Assembly (NCBI GenBank): GCA_017646305.1
Contig: JAGCMR010000122.1
Coordinates: 1-5,677 of the forward strand
Source: Spirochaetaceae bacterium
GTDB lineage: Bacteria > Spirochaetota > Spirochaetia > Treponematales > Treponemataceae
Direction: 5' to 3'
Length of the DNA: 5,677 nt
Both the position numbers and the translations under genes were made by a program. Shown piece by piece: positions 5,175-5,677 of the stretch; the first letter of the stretch is position 1, and each line of letters opens with the position of its first letter. The notes under the pieces were generated by a model. The model had not been told where the DNA came from and did no database searches. It saw only the letters and a program-made list of their open reading frames with translations.

Positions 5175-5677
5175 TATTCACCATCCTCCAAGGGCTTTTT
5201 GTGAATGAGGGAAAAATACAGGGGGCCAGTTCCTCCTGCGGTGTCGGGAAGCACATGAAATCCCTCCTCTGTCTTTTCAGGATCCGGCAGAGGAAGCTGA
5301 CAAAACTGGGATACCTTTTCTGGCACAGGAGGCAAGTCATGAACAAGTTCCACATCAGGGAACTTGGCCTTGAGACGAGATACAACCTTGTCGTTTTCCT
5401 CTGGGGACAGGGCACAGGTAGCATACAGCAAGTAGCCATTGGGATTGAGCATACGGTAAGCCGAAGACAGAAGAGCCCACTGAGCCATAGCCAGAGTTTT
5501 AATGCGGGCGGGAGACCATTGCTCAAGGTACTGGGGAGAAGACAGCACGTGACGCTCTGAAGAACAGGGGGCATCCAGCAAAATTCGATCAAATTGGTTG
5601 GCAGGATTTTTACAGAGGGTGGCTCCATCCTTGCCACAAATAGATACCCGCTTCCGTACTGCTTCTGTCATGTGCTG
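5174..5677 (-). CDS. RNA cytosine-5 methyltransferase, NOL1/NOP2/Sun (RsmB-like) family, C-terminal part
   Basis: The frame is open to the right edge, so the first in-window ATG (5671) is probably internal and the N-terminal part is missing. The visible 167 residues hold the catalytic half of an AdoMet-dependent rRNA or tRNA m5C methyltransferase. Counting from the Met at 5671, FDRILLDAPCSSERH (27-41) contains the Pro-Cys motif (C36), and YATCALSPEEN (83-93) holds the Thr-Cys nucleophile (C86). The AdoMet-binding glycine motif would lie upstream. The Pro-Cys motif continues as SSERH rather than the Ser-Gly-Xaa-Gly of classic RsmB, closer to NSUN3/NSUN4-type enzymes, so the exact target RNA is uncertain. 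The C-terminus (about 136-155) has the usual GFHVLP...GTGPLYFSLI strand pair. The stop overlaps the next ATG by one base, indicating an operon with the deacetylase and tsaD. Confidence 0.88.
   Translation of the reverse strand, partial: QHMTEAVRKRVSICGKDGATLCKNPANQFDRILLDAPCSSERHVLSSPQYLEQWSPARIKTLAMAQWALLSSAYRMLNPNGYLLYATCALSPEENDKVVSRLKAKFPDVELVHDLPPVPEKVSQFCQLPLPDPEKTEEGFHVLPDTAGGTGPLYFSLIHKKPLEDGE

Noticed and set aside
4990..5637. 215-codon alternative frame on the minus strand across the methyltransferase and deacetylase genes
   Set aside because: It overlaps two genes with clear family motifs in another frame. Its product is Cys/Leu/Pro-rich with no domain.
1..5677. Mobile element, defence system, CRISPR array or structural RNA
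   Set aside because: I saw no terminal repeats, transposase motifs, regularly spaced repeats, tRNA cloverleaf or rRNA-like sequence. Almost all the DNA is accounted for by co-directional housekeeping genes.

Overview
The window is compact, AT-leaning bacterial DNA, and every gene I can support lies on the minus strand. The gene content points to a spirochaete, probably Treponema or a close relative. The main pointers are a roughly 560-residue protein resembling a spirochaete-restricted family of unknown function, a divergent polysaccharide deacetylase with a long N-terminal anchor and coiled coil, and an RNA methyltransferase with a NOL1/NOP2/Sun signature. This placement is inferred from protein resemblance, not from a marker gene.

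In transcription order (right to left): (1) 5677-5174, the C-terminal part of an RNA cytosine-5 methyltransferase that runs off the right edge. (2) 5174-3900, a membrane-anchored divergent polysaccharide deacetylase (YibQ/DUF610 type), whose ATG overlaps the preceding stop as TAATG. (3) 3919-2897, tsaD, the catalytic subunit of tRNA t6A synthesis, whose start lies inside the deacetylase gene. These three look like one translationally coupled operon. (4) A 114-bp gap (2783-2896) carries a near-consensus promoter, TTGACA-17 bp-TAAAAT, pointing left. (5) 2782-1103, a large soluble protein of unknown function, probably DUF5312. (6) 1094-162, pgeF (YfiH/YlmD multicopper-like family), with a GTG start only 8 bp after the preceding stop. 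Genes 5 and 6 form a second transcription unit. (7) An 87-bp gap (75-161) with a possible extended -10 promoter. (8) 74-1, the first codons of a gene that is possibly argS, cut by the left edge.

Functionally the region mixes translation and RNA modification (rRNA/tRNA m5C methylase, TsaD, possibly ArgS) with cell-envelope maintenance (polysaccharide deacetylase, peptidoglycan editing factor). I see no mobile element, CRISPR array, tRNA, rRNA or phage gene. It reads as ordinary chromosomal housekeeping DNA. The least explained items are the unknown 559-residue protein and its promoter, which sits so close to the start codon that the message should be essentially leaderless.
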